A DNA stretch of 41,395 nucleotides, from assembly GCA_002812745.2 (NCBI GenBank), contig NCSJ02000360.1, positions 1 through 41,395 of the forward strand. Direction: 5' to 3'. The position numbers and the translations under genes are program-made. Under the pieces are notes generated by a model. The model saw only the letters and a program-made list of their open reading frames with translations, did no database searches and was not told where the DNA came from. The first letter of the stretch is position 1; each line of letters begins with the position of its first letter. The DNA comes from Scytalidium lignicola (Eukaryota > Ascomycota > Leotiomycetes). Positions 1 to 11,563 of this stretch are shown here, one piece after another.

Positions 1-321
1 AAGTTAGATATTATGNAAAAAAGGAAAAAACCTTCAAAAGGAAAAAGGAAAGAAGTATTATAAAAAAAAAGAATAAAAAAGGGGAATTCCTTTAGAATCT
101 CTCTTGAAGAACTTGACAAAAGAAGAAAAAATAAGTTATGTTTTAAGTGTAGACTTCTTAGACATATAACAAATACTTATAAGAAGGATAACAAGTTGAG
201 TATTATGATTAAAGTTAAAGTTATGAGAATCTTGAGAATTATGGATATCTTGTTAGAATCTTTAGAGGAAGAAGATTTTAAAGACAAAGAAGGAAACTCT
301 TCAGAAGAAGGGGTTTGTTAA
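1..321 (+). pseudogene. Ty3/gypsy gag C-terminal fragment (copy 1)
   Basis: This is the tail of a retrotransposon Gag protein; the N-terminal part lies left of the window. A Lys-rich stretch leads into a nucleic-acid-binding zinc knuckle at about 134-178. It reads CFKC-RLLR-H-ITNT-Y, so the last Cys of the CX2CX4HX4C knuckle has become Tyr (TGT to TAT, a G-to-A change as RIP makes). An acidic Glu/Asp-rich end closes at a TAA at 319-321. The matching segment of copy 2 lies on the opposite strand at about 8509-8760, with the same protein order, which fixes the identity. It is non-functional. Confidence 0.8.
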
Positions 322-3031
322 GACTTAATAATTATATTATATTATGTTATTAAGACAGATGTAGATAAGATAGTAATAGTAAAAATCCTTGAAGTAAATT
401 CTGTACTCATAACAAGAACTTAACATATAAAACACTTTTATGATAAGAAGAAAGTTAAGAATTAAAGTAGATGAAGATTGATTTTAAGAGTTAATAACAT
501 TTGGATAATTATGTTATTAAACTTTAAAGTTATACTAATAAAATAATATTTTGTTTTTAAAGAATTATTAGTCTTAAAATATTATCTTATAATTAGCATG
601 AGGAGATTAAGAGAATAAAAGATCTTGGACAAAAGTTAACTTTTCAAAACTATATAATAAGAAGAAGTAACTATTAAGGTATATAAACTTGATCTTGAAG
701 ATTTTACTCTAGTCTATAAGACTAACCTTTAAAGTATTGTTATAAAGAAAGGAATATGTGAATTCCTCTTGTTAATAGAGTAAACTTAGATTTAAGATGA
801 CTTTGACTAAATGCTTAAGGATACTTAGATAATAGAAGAAGGATTAAGTTATGTTATATAAGGATGATATAACTTGTAATAAGAAGGACTTTTAATAATA
901 ACCTTCTGATAAGATTGATTAAAAGTAAAAACTTAATATAGAGAAATCTAAAGTTTAAGAAAATCAATAAAATAATTACTTGAAGTTAAACAGTATTATA
1001 CTTAGTAAGAATAAAAGGAATTAGTTGAGATTGTTATAAAACTAGTCAATTAAGATGTAGAAACTTTACTTATAATTAATGAACTAGATAAAGATTTATT
1101 ACCTTTAAAAGTACTTATTGTATTACTAAAAGAAGATGAGTTAATATAAAGGATTGATTAACAGTTCAACTAAGAAGTAGTAGTATACTCTTTGAATTCT
1201 ACAAGAAGGATTTTTAAGGAAAGTAATGTCTTTATTATTGAAATAAAGGAGTGCCTTAGAAATGAAATAACAGAATAAGTACAAGATGTATATGCATTTA
1301 TAAGCAACGAAAGTCTAGATGGATTAAGGTTATAAGACCTTGTAGAAAGATGAACAGTATTATTCAAGAAGTTTGAAGAGAATGCTAAGAATCTAGAAAT
1401 CAGAGATGATGTATTAGTTAATAGTGTTGGAAATGTTAATTTTTATTCTATAAACAATGAAAGTTCATTATATATTGATATAAAACTATGTAGAAAGCTA
1501 ATAAGAGCTTTAATTAATTTAAGAGTTNAAAAAGAACTTTATAAGTGAACAAGTCATAAAGTGATTAAAACTTAGCATAAGAGTTAAAAACAATAGTTAT
1601 TTAATATTATTAGTAAACAGTATCAAGGTTTAAAAGTATGTTAATGTTTAAACTTAGAACTTAGATATGAAGTATAATNAAAAGTTATTAGGAAAGGATA
1701 TCTTTTGATGTTATGAAGTTGAGAATATATTAAGTTATCTTAAGAATTAAATAGATAAAGAAGTATAACCTAATAATTAATTGAAGAATAAGTATAATTA
1801 CCTTCTTAAAAGAAGAATAAAATCTAGTATCTTTAAGAGTTATTTATGCTGATGAAATTATNAAAACATATTCTTAAAGAATATTATGAATAATTAGAGT
1901 TATTCATTAAAAGACTTGATGATTTAGCCTTATCTAAGTATAAACTATAAGATTATAAGATAAAGCTTAAAGAAGGGTTTAGATTAGTCTATAAACTAAT
2001 TTATTAAACAACTCTTATTAAAGATGAAGTAACAAAGAAGTAATTGCTTAAAAAAAATAATGCTTAAGAGTTTGTATAAAGAAGGTTATAATAAAGTTAG
2101 AGTATTATTGTATTATGTAAAAAAGAGAGATAATCCGTTAAGACAACTTTATGGTGATTACAAATACTTGAATAGTAGAATTGAGAAAGATTAATACCCC
2201 TTATTATTGATAGATTTAATGATGGACAAGCTGAAAGGAGTTATTATATTTATTAAGCTAGACTTATGGTTAATATTTAATCTGGTTAGGATTAAAAAGG
2301 GTAATGAGTGAAAAGTTGTTATTTGAATAAAATATAGATTATTTAAGCTATTAGTCATAATGTTTAATATGANTAATANTCTAATAATANAANAAAGAAT
2401 AATANACTGTATATTAGAAAAATATTTAAAGAAATTCATAATAGTATATCTTGATAATATAATCATTTACTCAAAGAGTATTAAAGAATATAAAAAGTAT
2501 GTTAAACTTATTCTAAGAGCATTATAAAAGGCAAGATTATATTATAAACTGGTGAAATGTAAATTTTATAAAGAACAAGTTCAATTCTTAAAACATTGTA
2601 TTTTTAGAAAAAGAATAAAAACCTTTGATAATAAGATTTAATTAATTAAAGAATAAAAGCTACTTAAGACAATAAAACAATTATAAAGTTTCTTAAGTTT
2701 AGCTAATTATTATTGAAGATTTATAAAGGACTATTTTAAAATCTTTACACCATTGACAAAACTTATAAAGAAGAATCAAGTCTATAAATAGAATAACATT
2801 ATAAGAAAAGCATTTTNAAAACATTNAAAAAATGCTTTTATNAAAAAGAAGTTTCTTAAGAATCTTTAATCTAGAAAAAGAAATAAGAATCAAAACTAAT
2901 GCTTTTGATATAATATTAGAAGTTATGTTATTATAATCATAATAGATTAATAAATAACATTATTAAGTATTATTAACATTTTAATTAAGAAAGTTAAATA
3001 CTATGAAAAGAAATTATCAAACATCAGATAA
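322..3031 (+). pseudogene. Ty3/gypsy pol fragment (protease-RT-partial RNase H, copy 1), RIP-degraded
   Basis: Plus-strand translation gives a recognisable gypsy reverse transcriptase full of stops. It has a PLIID-type start near 2197, a LFEYLVMPFG-like block near 2340, the catalytic motif as VYLDNIIIYSK at about 2444-2476 (the second Asp of YxDD has become Asn, GAT to AAT), then the KLVKCKF, FLGH-like and FLSLANYYRRFI-like thumb blocks to about 2730. RNase H begins near 2990 and stops abruptly at RNYQTSD, where the LTR of copy 2 starts. Stops replace Gln, Arg and Trp codons, as C-to-T change on either strand would produce. Several N calls fall in A-runs. No intact enzyme can be made. Confidence 0.85.
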
Positions 3032-3384
3032 TGTTACAAAACTATGCCATCCAGGTCACTGGATAGCCAAGGATAAGGTAAATGTTCAAGGACAACGGAA
3101 ACATATGATACACAAGCAACTAAGTCAAAGGCAAGATTTTATAATATATTTAGGTTGAACATAAGGAGTTTACTCTTATGTTCTTACAATGTGCTTATAT
3201 AGATAATGAAATACAATTAGACCTCCTAGACCATACCAATCCTCCAAGTCCATAGACCCTTTAGACTCTTCAAGTCCTCCAAGTCCTAATCATATCATGT
3301 GATTACTAGGTTCTTTATATANACTCTGCTATGTATCAAGCCTTAGGCTTATACCAATCAGCTTGTTAGGTAAAACCTATAACA
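3032..3384 (-). repeat. Left (3') LTR of the gypsy element
   Basis: This 353-bp repeat runs from TGTTACAAAAC to CCTATAACA and aligns end to end with 9866-10218. It is much more AT-rich than its partner: nearly every C or G that differs from the right copy is T or A here. It interrupts the RNase H reading frame of copy 1 immediately after GATAA. Confidence 0.88.
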
Positions 3385-3399
3385 TTATCCCTTTTCTGC
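3385..3399 (-). other. Polypurine tract of the gypsy element
   Basis: On the minus strand this reads GCAGAAAAGGGATAA and abuts the left LTR. A purine run next to an LTR primes plus-strand DNA synthesis and marks the 3' LTR, in agreement with minus-strand gag-pol. A primer-binding site inside the right LTR could not be matched to a tRNA. Confidence 0.6.
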
Positions 3400-3570
3400 A
3401 CTAGCGTTGNCTTGATGCTTAACTATTATCATGAACAATTTTATTGTTTGTTAATCTATTCTTCTTTTCTAACATGCTACTAAAACACTTGTATTTTGAC
3501 AACATTGTTCTAGAAGAAAAAGGAAGATCAAGGAAATATNAAAAAAAGGTTAGGTTTAGGAGATTATATT

Positions 3571-4110
3571 GAGGATAACAATGTTGAAATGTCTTCTTGT
3601 TCTTTCTGTTAACAAAATAACAAAACTTGTAAAATAGTTTCTAATTCAAGTAAATGTAACAAGTGCACTTAGTGTAAGCAGAGGTATGATTGTGATGATT
3701 TACTTGTTTCCTCTTAGGATGTCTACCAACGAGAAAAAGTATGTCTAGATGAGGAGGAGGAAAAAATCACATAAGCTTTAGCCTTCATTTCTCAGGAAAT
3801 AACCAAAAAGGCAGCTTGTCTTACTTGGCTTTATAAGTAGTGAAACTTTCTTTAGAAGCATGTTGGCAAGATACTTCATTGTAAGCTGAAGACTCTTGAT
3901 GAGCTAGACATTGTAGAAGAGAAAAAGAGGTAAGAGAAATAAAGTTTCTTACAATCTTCAAAGTCATATTCTACTAACTTAAGCATAGTTTCTTTCTCTA
4001 CTATTAACCTCTTTCTTTCTGACCTTATGATTCCATTGCCTGGAAATCCATTTTAAGATGAGTTTGATGATATACCTCTAGTAACTCCTTATAGCTTATG
4101 AGATTAAAAG
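3571..4110 (+). pseudogene. Antisense Cys-rich reading frame inside the gypsy element
   Basis: Between the integrase end and the 3' LTR, a plus-strand frame (opposite to gag-pol) can be followed for about 180 codons without a frameshift. It is broken only by stops that C-to-T or G-to-A change would create. It begins with a Cys cluster (SSCSFC, then TCK, KCNKC and YDCDD), somewhat like a fungal binuclear zinc cluster. An acidic EEEEK segment follows, then a basic helical segment (near 3820-3900, KLKTLDELD), and a Pro-rich tail. A GTAAGT donor follows at 4110, so a further exon is possible. Such extra frames are known in some fungal gypsy elements from my memory of the families. The function is unknown. 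Confidence 0.55.
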
Positions 4111-4239
4111 TAAGTTCTTATCCATTCTTACTTTCTAAATATCCTATCCATTTAACTAAGTATTATAGTTTCTTATAATGTATTTTATAGCTGATAATTC
4201 TCTTAACTTTGTATTTTCNTTTTTAGATTAACTTCTTCT

Positions 4240-7200
4240 AACATTGACGTTTAAGTATTCTTAAGTGTTAGTTTAAGAAGTAAAATATGGAAAACAAGAT
4301 GTATCTTAATTGTTATTGGTAATTTCAATTTATAAGTTAAAGGTTTATAAACTTCTTTGATTTTATATAATCTTATCTTTACTTAGTTTAGTTTATCACT
4401 TGATCTTGTTGTTTTAATGTTTTTTCTAAGAAGATAAACTTTATCTTCTTTTTTATACATTAGTTCTATCAAGTGTTTATGATTATAATACTTCTTCATT
4501 CTTTCTTTTATATATTAAAGTAAGTTCTTAATCTTTTCTTGTATTTCTTCTATTTACTTTATATAAATCTTTGTTAATTCACTTATAGATTCTAATTCCA
4601 GTTTAATACAAAACCCTTCTAATTCTTGTCTGTAATTCATATAGAATAAAGTGATTTTAATTGATTTATATAATATACTATTATACAACATTTCTGCTAT
4701 TAACAAGTAATTAACCTAATTGTCTTGATCATAATTGATATAATATCTTAAGTATCCTTTTAATCATATATTCAAATATTCCATTTGTTTGTTAATTTGT
4801 GAATGTTATACTGTTAACAATTTCCTTACAACTCTTATTCTTATTATTAATGTTTCTTAAAACTTGAATATAAATCTTATATCTTTATTAAAGATTATCT
4901 GTTTTAATACTCCTTATTAAAACATTACTCTTCATAAGAATATATTAATTACCTTTTTCACTCCTTAAGTCTCTTTAAATAATTTAAAGATTACAAACTT
5001 AGTATAATGTTTAATTATTATAAAGATAAAGTTATACTTAACCTTTGTTATATAATCTGTAAAAACTAATAATTTTATAATAAAATCCTATCTAATTAAT
5101 TCTTATAGATTATTAAGTATCTATATAAAGTATAATTGTCCTTAAGGCTTTCTTCTTAAATTCTTAACCTTCTTACAGATTTCACATTCTACAATTACTT
5201 TCTTAACTACTAATTATAATTTCACAATAAAGTAATCCTTATTAATTTAGTAATAACATTAAGTTACTTTTATATGTTTATTATATAATAAACTATACTA
5301 TTCTCTGACAAATTCCTCTGTTAATCTTATAAGTATATATAACCTTTTGTTCTTATACTAAATGTTTTTGATTTTCTCCTACTTGCCTTTGATCATATCT
5401 AATAAAGTGTTTTCTTGTTTTTCCTTGTTAATTACTTCTCTGATTTAATTAGCTTAATACTTGTTTGTTATTATTATAATAACTATAAGTTGTCCCTTAT
5501 TATATACCAAGAATCCACCTTTATCTTCCTTTAATATAAGTTTACTTTCTTCTTTCTCTTTAGCTAAGTACTTAAGTTTCCAGCTTAAAGCATTTGCTCT
5601 TTTATTATCTTCTCCTTTAATATAAGTAATCTTAAAATTATACTTGGATAACTTTTCTACTTATTATACTTGTTTAATATTCAACTGCTTAATTATTATA
5701 AAGTATTAAAGATTATGGTAATCTAAAAGTATATTAACTGTTTTACTAGATCTAATAATATACATTCTCTAGTACTTCAGAGCTTTTATAATAATTAACA
5801 TTTCCTTATCTAATGTCTGATAATTTCTTTTAACAACATTTAACTTTCTTAACCAAAATGCTAATAAGACTTAATAATATTGTTTATCAATTTACTATGA
5901 TTATAATAACATAACTCTTAATGTTACATTAAAGGCATCAGTTTCAATTCTTATTCTCTTTTCTAAATTGAAGATTCTTAAGAAATCTCCTTTTACAAAG
6001 GCATCCTTAATGCTTTAAAATACTTCCTTTACAATGTTATTCTATTCATAAGCTTGATCCTTCTTTATAAGTTCAGTTAATAGCATGGAGATCTTAGAAT
6101 AATCTTTTACAAATCTTTAATAATAATTAGCTAACCTTAAAAAACTTTATAATTGTTTAACAGTCTTAAGTAATTCTCATTCTTTAATTAACTAAATCTT
6201 ATCATCAAAGGTTTTTATCCTTTCTCTAAAAATACAATATCCTAAGAACTGAACTTGTTCTTTATAAAATTTACATTTTACAAGTTTATAATATAATCTT
6301 ATCTCTTATAATACTTGTAAAACAAGTTTGACATACTCTTTATATTCTTTAATACTCTTTAAGTATATGATTATATTATCAAGATATACTATCATGAATT
6401 TTTTTAAGTATTTTTCTAATATCCAATCTATTATTCTTTGTTATATTATTAAAGTATTAGTCATATTAAACATCATGACTAATAACTTAAATAATCTATA
6501 TTTTATTCAAATAACAACTTTCTATTCATTACCCCTTTTAATCTTAACCAGATTAAATACTGACTATAAGTTTAGCTTAGTAAATATAATAATTCCCTTC
6601 AGCTTGTCCATCATTAAATCTATTAATAATAAAGGGTATTAGTCTTTTTTAGTTTTACTATTTAAATGTTTATAATTACTATAAGGTTATCTTAATAGAT
6701 TGTCTCCTTTCTTCACATAATATAATGGTACTTTGACTTTGTTATAACCTTCTTTGTACAAACCTCTAAGTATCATTTTCTTAAGTAACTACTTCTTCAT
6801 TACCTTGTCCTTAACAAGAGTTGTTCAATAGATTAGTTTGTATACAAGTCTAAACTCCTCTTTAAGCTTTATCTTATAATCTTATAGTTTGTACTTAAGT
6901 AAAGCTGAATTATCAAGTCNTTTTTATAAATAGTTTTAACCATTTATAATATTCTTCAAGTATATGTTTTATAATGTTATTAACATGAACAACTTCTAAA
7001 GATATAATTTCTTCTAAGAAGGTAATTATACTTGTTCTTCAATCAATTATTAGATTATACTTCCTTATTCATTTAATCCTTAATATAACTTGATATGTTC
7101 TTAACCTTATAATATCAAAAGATATCTTTTCTTAATAACTTCTATTATACTTTATATTTAAATTCTGAGTTTAAACATTAACATACTTCTGAACTTTGAT

Positions 7201-8450
7201 ATTGTTTACTAATGATATCAGATAACTATTATCCTTAACTCTTATACTAAGTTTAAGTTGTTTTACAACTTATTTATTAATAAAGTTCCTTTCAACTCTT
7301 AAATCAATCAAAGCCTTTATTAGCTTTCTATACAGTTTTATATCTATGTATAATAAACTTTTACTGTTCATAAAGTAAAGATTAACGTTTTCAACATTAT
7401 TAATTAACATATTATTGTTAATCTTTAGATTTTCAACATTTTCTTCTAATTCCTCAAAGAGTACTATTCTTCTTTTAATAAGATTTCTCAGTTTAAGTTC
7501 ATTTAGACTTTTATTATTCATGAATACTTATATATCCTATACTCATTCTACTATTTCATTTCCAAAGTATTCTTTTATTTTAATAATTAAAACATTATTC
7601 ATTATAAGAATTCTTTTTACAGAATTTAAAAGGTATATTATTACTTCTTAGTCAAACTATTCATTAATTCTTTGTAATAGTTTATCTTCTCTTAATAATA
7701 TAACAAGTAGTTCTAAAGGTAATAATTCTTCTTCTAGTTTATTAACTGTAAGTAATATTTCTACATTTTAATTAGTTAGTTTAACAACAATTTCAACTAG
7801 TTCCTTTTATTCTCATTAAGTATAATATTGTTCAACTTCAAGTAATTATTCTATTAACTTTCCTAGACTTTAGATTTCTTTGTACTATATCTTTACTTCT
7901 ACATAATCTTATTAATAAGTTATTATTAAAAGTCTTTTATATTGTATATTATATCTTTTCTATATAACATAACTTAATCCTTCTTCAATTACTATCTAAA
8001 CATCCTCAAGCATCTAATTAAAATTATCTTGGATTTAAGTTCTTTCTACTAATAAGAGGAACTTGTATAATTCCTTCTTTATGATAATACTTTAAAGGTT
8101 AGTCTTATAAACAAAAACAAGATCTTTAATATCAAGTTCATATACTTCAACAATTATTTCTTCTTATTATATAATTCTAAAAAACTAACTTCTGTCCAGG
8201 ATCTTTTATTCTCTTAATCCTCTTATGCTAATTGTAAGATAATATTTTAAGATTAATAGTTCTTTAGAAACAAGATATTATTCTATTAGTATAACTTTGA
8301 AGTTCGTTAATATAATCATCTAAATTCTACTGACTCTTAGAATTAATCTCCATTTGCCTTAGCCTTTGTTCTAATTATTATCTTAAGAATACCTTACATG
8401 TCAAGTTCTTTTCATAAGTACAAAGTTTATTTTTAGAATTCTTATTATAA
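4240..8450 (-). pseudogene. Gypsy pol (protease, RT, RNase H, integrase), RIP-degraded
   Basis: On the minus strand the RT catalytic region lies at about 6360-6400 and its fingers/palm blocks up to about 6640. RNase H (RNYQTLDKEM, then ALKYWR and DYHNLQYF) is at about 5690-5850. The integrase zinc-binding CEICKKV motif is near 5170-5200, and the integrase core (FTDYITKVKY, then IFKLFKET) is at about 4950-5090. The spacing from gag zinc knuckle to RT motif (about 2.3 kb) equals that in copy 1. Many stops and N calls interrupt every frame. The ends given are approximate because start and stop have decayed. Confidence 0.82.
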
Positions 8451-8508
8451 TCATTTTATCTATATTAATTTCAACAATAAGTTCTAATATAATTATCAAG
8501 CTTTATTG

Positions 8509-9832
8509 TTATTCTTCTTCTTCCAAGGAGTTCTTCTTCTTATTCAAACTTTCTTCTTCTGATAATTCTGATAAGATATTTATAATTCTTAGGATTCTTA
8601 TAACTTTAACTTTAACTAATATACTTANCTTGTTGTCCTTCTTATGAGTATTTGTTATATGTCCAAGAAGTTTATACTTAAAGTATAACTTGNTTTTTTC
8701 TTCTTTTGTCAAGTTCTTCAGAGGAGATCCTAAAGGAATTCCCTTTTTTGCCTTTCTCTTCAAAGTGCTTTTTTCCTTTCCCTTTAAAGGTCTTTCCTTT
8801 CTTCATAGCATTTAATTTTATAAGGTTTTTATAATCCTTCTTCTTGTTAGTCTTTCTTTGGTTAAAGTAAGATTTACCCTTTTTATCCAAGATTATTTTA
8901 TATTATTTGTTCTTGATCTTGATGGACAAGTCAACAAGAGTGTTAAATGTAATAATTACAAGTTGTCAGTATAATTCTTCTTTAATAGAATCCTTCAATC
9001 TAGTCTTATACTAGTGTATATATACTTCTTCTCCTTAATTGATTAACACTATATACTAGTAATAGAGTATTGTATACTTACTAAGGGTTTTAGTTTGTCT
9101 AAAGTATGTTAATCATCTTTTAACATTCTTTTTTTTGTTAACATCCTTATATAAACGTTTAAGTTCTCTTATGTAGTTTTCTTAACTTGTAAGGATGTTG
9201 ATTATTCCTTGGTTTGTTGTTCTTTTGTTTGTCATGAATTATTCATCCTTAAAAGGTTAAAACCAAGTTTCCACTACTCTTCTTAAGTATGTTGATGCTC
9301 ATAAAACCTTATGTATATCTCCTGGTAATAAGTAATCATTTAATACTAGATAAGTTCTGGTTTGAACAAGATATACTTTAAGCTTCTTTTTATCCTTATA
9401 GAATAAGTCTGGTCTAGTGATTTTAACTTCTTTAGGAGTTATTATTAGAATTTACTTAACGTTGCTTTTTGGCTTAGAGTCTAGATTAGGGTCTAGGCTT
9501 AGAGCTCTTGGTACTTGAATTGGTTCTAGGTTAGGTTTAAGTAATGGAGGTGTTAGTTTCTTTTCTACAGCTCTTGATGATTCCTTAACAGTTAATTCTT
9601 CTGTTGACTTAGTAAGTTGTTTTAATAACATGATAACTTCCTCTAATACTCCTTCCTGGATGTTAGTTTCCTCAATAGTCTGGTCCTCACCTTAGTCTTC
9701 CTCAGAATTATCTTCTGAACTTTCCTTAGATACTTCTTTAGATTCTTCTTCAGATTCTTCCTTAAAGCTTTTGTCAGAACCTTCTTTAGGTTATTGTTCG
9801 TTGTTATTGTCTACTAGTATGTTTATTTCCAA
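8509..9832 (-). pseudogene. Gypsy gag, RIP-degraded
   Basis: The minus strand opens near 9830 with an acidic Glu/Ser-rich N-terminus (repeated SEEDSEE-like blocks). Next come a helical segment (MLLKQLTKSTEELTVKESS at about 9570-9630), a Pro-rich linker, a capsid-like middle that is badly mutated, and a Lys-rich zinc-knuckle region. There the CX2C cysteines have become Tyr (YFKYKLLGHITNTHK, about 8640-8700). An N at about 8693, inside an A-run, shifts the frame by one base relative to copy 1, probably a sequencing insertion. It would have encoded the structural particle protein of the element and is dead here. Confidence 0.75.
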
Positions 9833-9865
9833 ATCCTGACTTATCAAGATAGGTAATGTTCAAAA

Positions 9866-10218
9866 TGTTACAAAACTACACTATCTAGATCACTGGATAG
9901 CNAAGGGTAAGGTAGATNTTCAAGGACAACNGAAANGTATNACACANGCAANTAAGTCAAGNGTANGATCNAGTAATGTATTTAGGTTGAACACGAGAAG
10001 TCTTCTCTCATGTTCTTACAGCATGCTTATATAGATAATGAAATACAGTTGGACCCCTGGACCCCCAGGTCCCTAGGTCCTAAACCGATGGACCCTGGAC
10101 CTCCCAGGTCCCAGGTCCTCATCACGTGACCGTCTAATTGTTAGGTTCTCTTGTACATCATACCTGTACCGAGCCTCAGGCCTACACCAATTAGCGTGTT
10201 GCGGTAAAACCCGTAACA
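9866..10218 (-). repeat. Right (5') LTR of the gypsy element
   Basis: This 353-bp partner of 3032-3384 runs from TGTTACAAAAC to CCCGTAACA. It keeps far more G and C than the left LTR, especially in its distal 180 bp. About 12 single N calls lie at 9902-9971, mainly where the two LTRs differ by a C/T or G/A change. Confidence 0.87.
10051..10118. repeat. Cluster of GGACC/GGTCC units within the right LTR
   Basis: About eight GGACC or GGTCC pentamers, in both orientations and separated by a few bases (CCTGGACC against GGTCCCAGG), lie in 68 bp. The arms can pair with one another, so the single strand could fold into alternative hairpins. In the left LTR the same stretch has been mutated to GACCTCC/GTCCTCC-like remnants. 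Confidence 0.6.
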
Positions 10219-10679
10219 GAAGAGACTCGAAAACATATAGTAGTAGGTTTGAGGAAGTAGAGACTGAGGGGAGAATTAATTACTACATCTTGTACACGAG
10301 TTCTAATCCTTCACTTTAACAAGACTTGGTTTACAAGAATAGAAGAGTAGAATAACAGGCTATTATCACACGCTAATCCTGACATGAACAAAATCTGTTT
10401 CTGTTCGGAAAGGTGAGCAGAGCTGCTTTACTAGTAGTTTTTGATGAGTAAGGGTGAGCTGAAAGGTGAGCGTGGTAGATGGAGTATCGTGGAAGGCGAG
10501 CTGTTTTCGGTTTCTTGGCTATAATTACTTCTAGCTAAAATTAGAACAAGTTAGTTAAGAATTCTTTTAGAGTTAATTCTTGATCTCCGTTAGGTAAAGT
10601 CGTATTCCCCCACTAAAGCAATATTAGTCTTATTCAAAGCTAGCTACTGTTAATCTTAATAGTGTAAGAAGCAACGCTT
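10219..10679. other. Flank right of the gypsy element, no gene seen
   Basis: This is moderately AT-rich sequence with no convincing reading frame on either strand. The missing second half of copy 1 (the rest of RNase H and integrase on the plus strand) is not here, as it should be if the element had simply inserted at 3031/3032. Confidence 0.5.
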
Positions 10680-11563
10680 AAACTTAATTACTTCAGTATT
10701 ACTACGAGGCTCTCATTAGCTTTCACTTTAGCACTCCCTGGGATAGTACTATTTGGTCTTCGTTTATCTGTGCTAACAAAATTGTTTGCAACGCTTTGGA
10801 TCCAGGTAATTAAGTTAGTTGTTAAATTAGGATTATATTTGTTTAGTTTATTCACTGTGTTTGCCAGTTGAAATACTATCTTATAATCTTAGGTTTTTAA
10901 AGTCTTATTCGTACTAGCATAAGTAATACTGACAAAGAATCGCATAAATCTTATTTCCTGATATTAATATTGGTCAAAACGAGTATTGCTGAAGTAGCTA
11001 ATGTGTATACGTCTACTAACACAGTTGGTCAACTTAAGAATCTTCCAATTCTTGATTCCGACAAATTCAAGAAGAAGCTATTATTTGGTCAATCCTGTGT
11101 ATACAGTAAGAATCGCTTGCATACAATGTTATAAAGCATCGATCTAGGTTCTTGCATACTGAAGTCATCAATTTCGATATACTACCTCCTAAAATACTAA
11201 TTTCCTTTACTTTCGCCTTCGCCACGAATTGCCCATTAGGCTTTTTAGCTTTTAAGTACGCGACATTATCAAACTAGGGCTCTTCGGTATTAACGATGTC
11301 CCTTAGATTAATTGAAGAATTCTTTGTACGTTACGTACGCTTAACCTTTTTAGTAACTACATTAATCAGCTTAGATGAACCAATCTACTTTTCGCCGGAA
11401 TAGGCATGAAGGCAACATCCATCTACAATGCTTTCTAGAATGATTCATACGAACTGATTATGTCTTCATTAGTCCTAATCTAGGTGTTAATCCGCTAGAT
11501 GATGATTTCCGACGTAGCCAGCACTGCAACCCCCAGAAGGGTTGCTGCTAGACGAATAACCAT
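10680..11563 (-). pseudogene. Broken gene with a signal-peptide-like start
   Basis: A minus-strand ATG at 11563 opens MVIRLAATLLGVAVLATSE, a good secretion-signal-like start. The same frame continues with four TAG stops at 11424-11508, each one base change from CAG (Gln), up to MDVAFMPIPAK near 11390. After a shift, a second frame reads on from about 11380 (GSSKLINVVTKKVK, later AYLKAKKPNGQFVAK and ISILGGSISKLM) to about 11100. A further open stretch (FQLANTVNKLNKYNPNLTT and on) reaches about 10690. I do not recognise the family. The Gln-to-stop pattern beside a RIPed element suggests a secreted-protein gene killed by RIP leakage. The left end is uncertain. Confidence 0.5.

Larger units (their letters stand above)
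3032..10218 (-). mobile_element. Full-length but RIP-inactivated Ty3/gypsy LTR retrotransposon (copy 2)
   Basis: Two direct repeats of equal length (353 bp), each starting TGTTAC and ending GTAACA or its mutated form (ATAACA on the left), bound a 6.5-kb interior. Read on the minus strand, the interior encodes gag, then reverse transcriptase, RNase H and integrase (RT before IN, the Ty3/gypsy order). A purine-rich tract lies directly inside the left LTR, which makes the left LTR the 3' one. The 5-bp flanks (GATAA left, GAAGA right) do not form a target-site duplication. The left flank is another copy of the same family in opposite orientation. Heavy C-to-T and G-to-A decay leaves no long reading frame. 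Confidence 0.88.

Noticed and set aside
2191..2466. Hydrophobic open frame on the minus strand
   Set aside because: It is the antisense shadow of the gypsy reverse transcriptase, which reads on the plus strand here. The mirror frame at 6328-6642 is the same shadow of copy 2.
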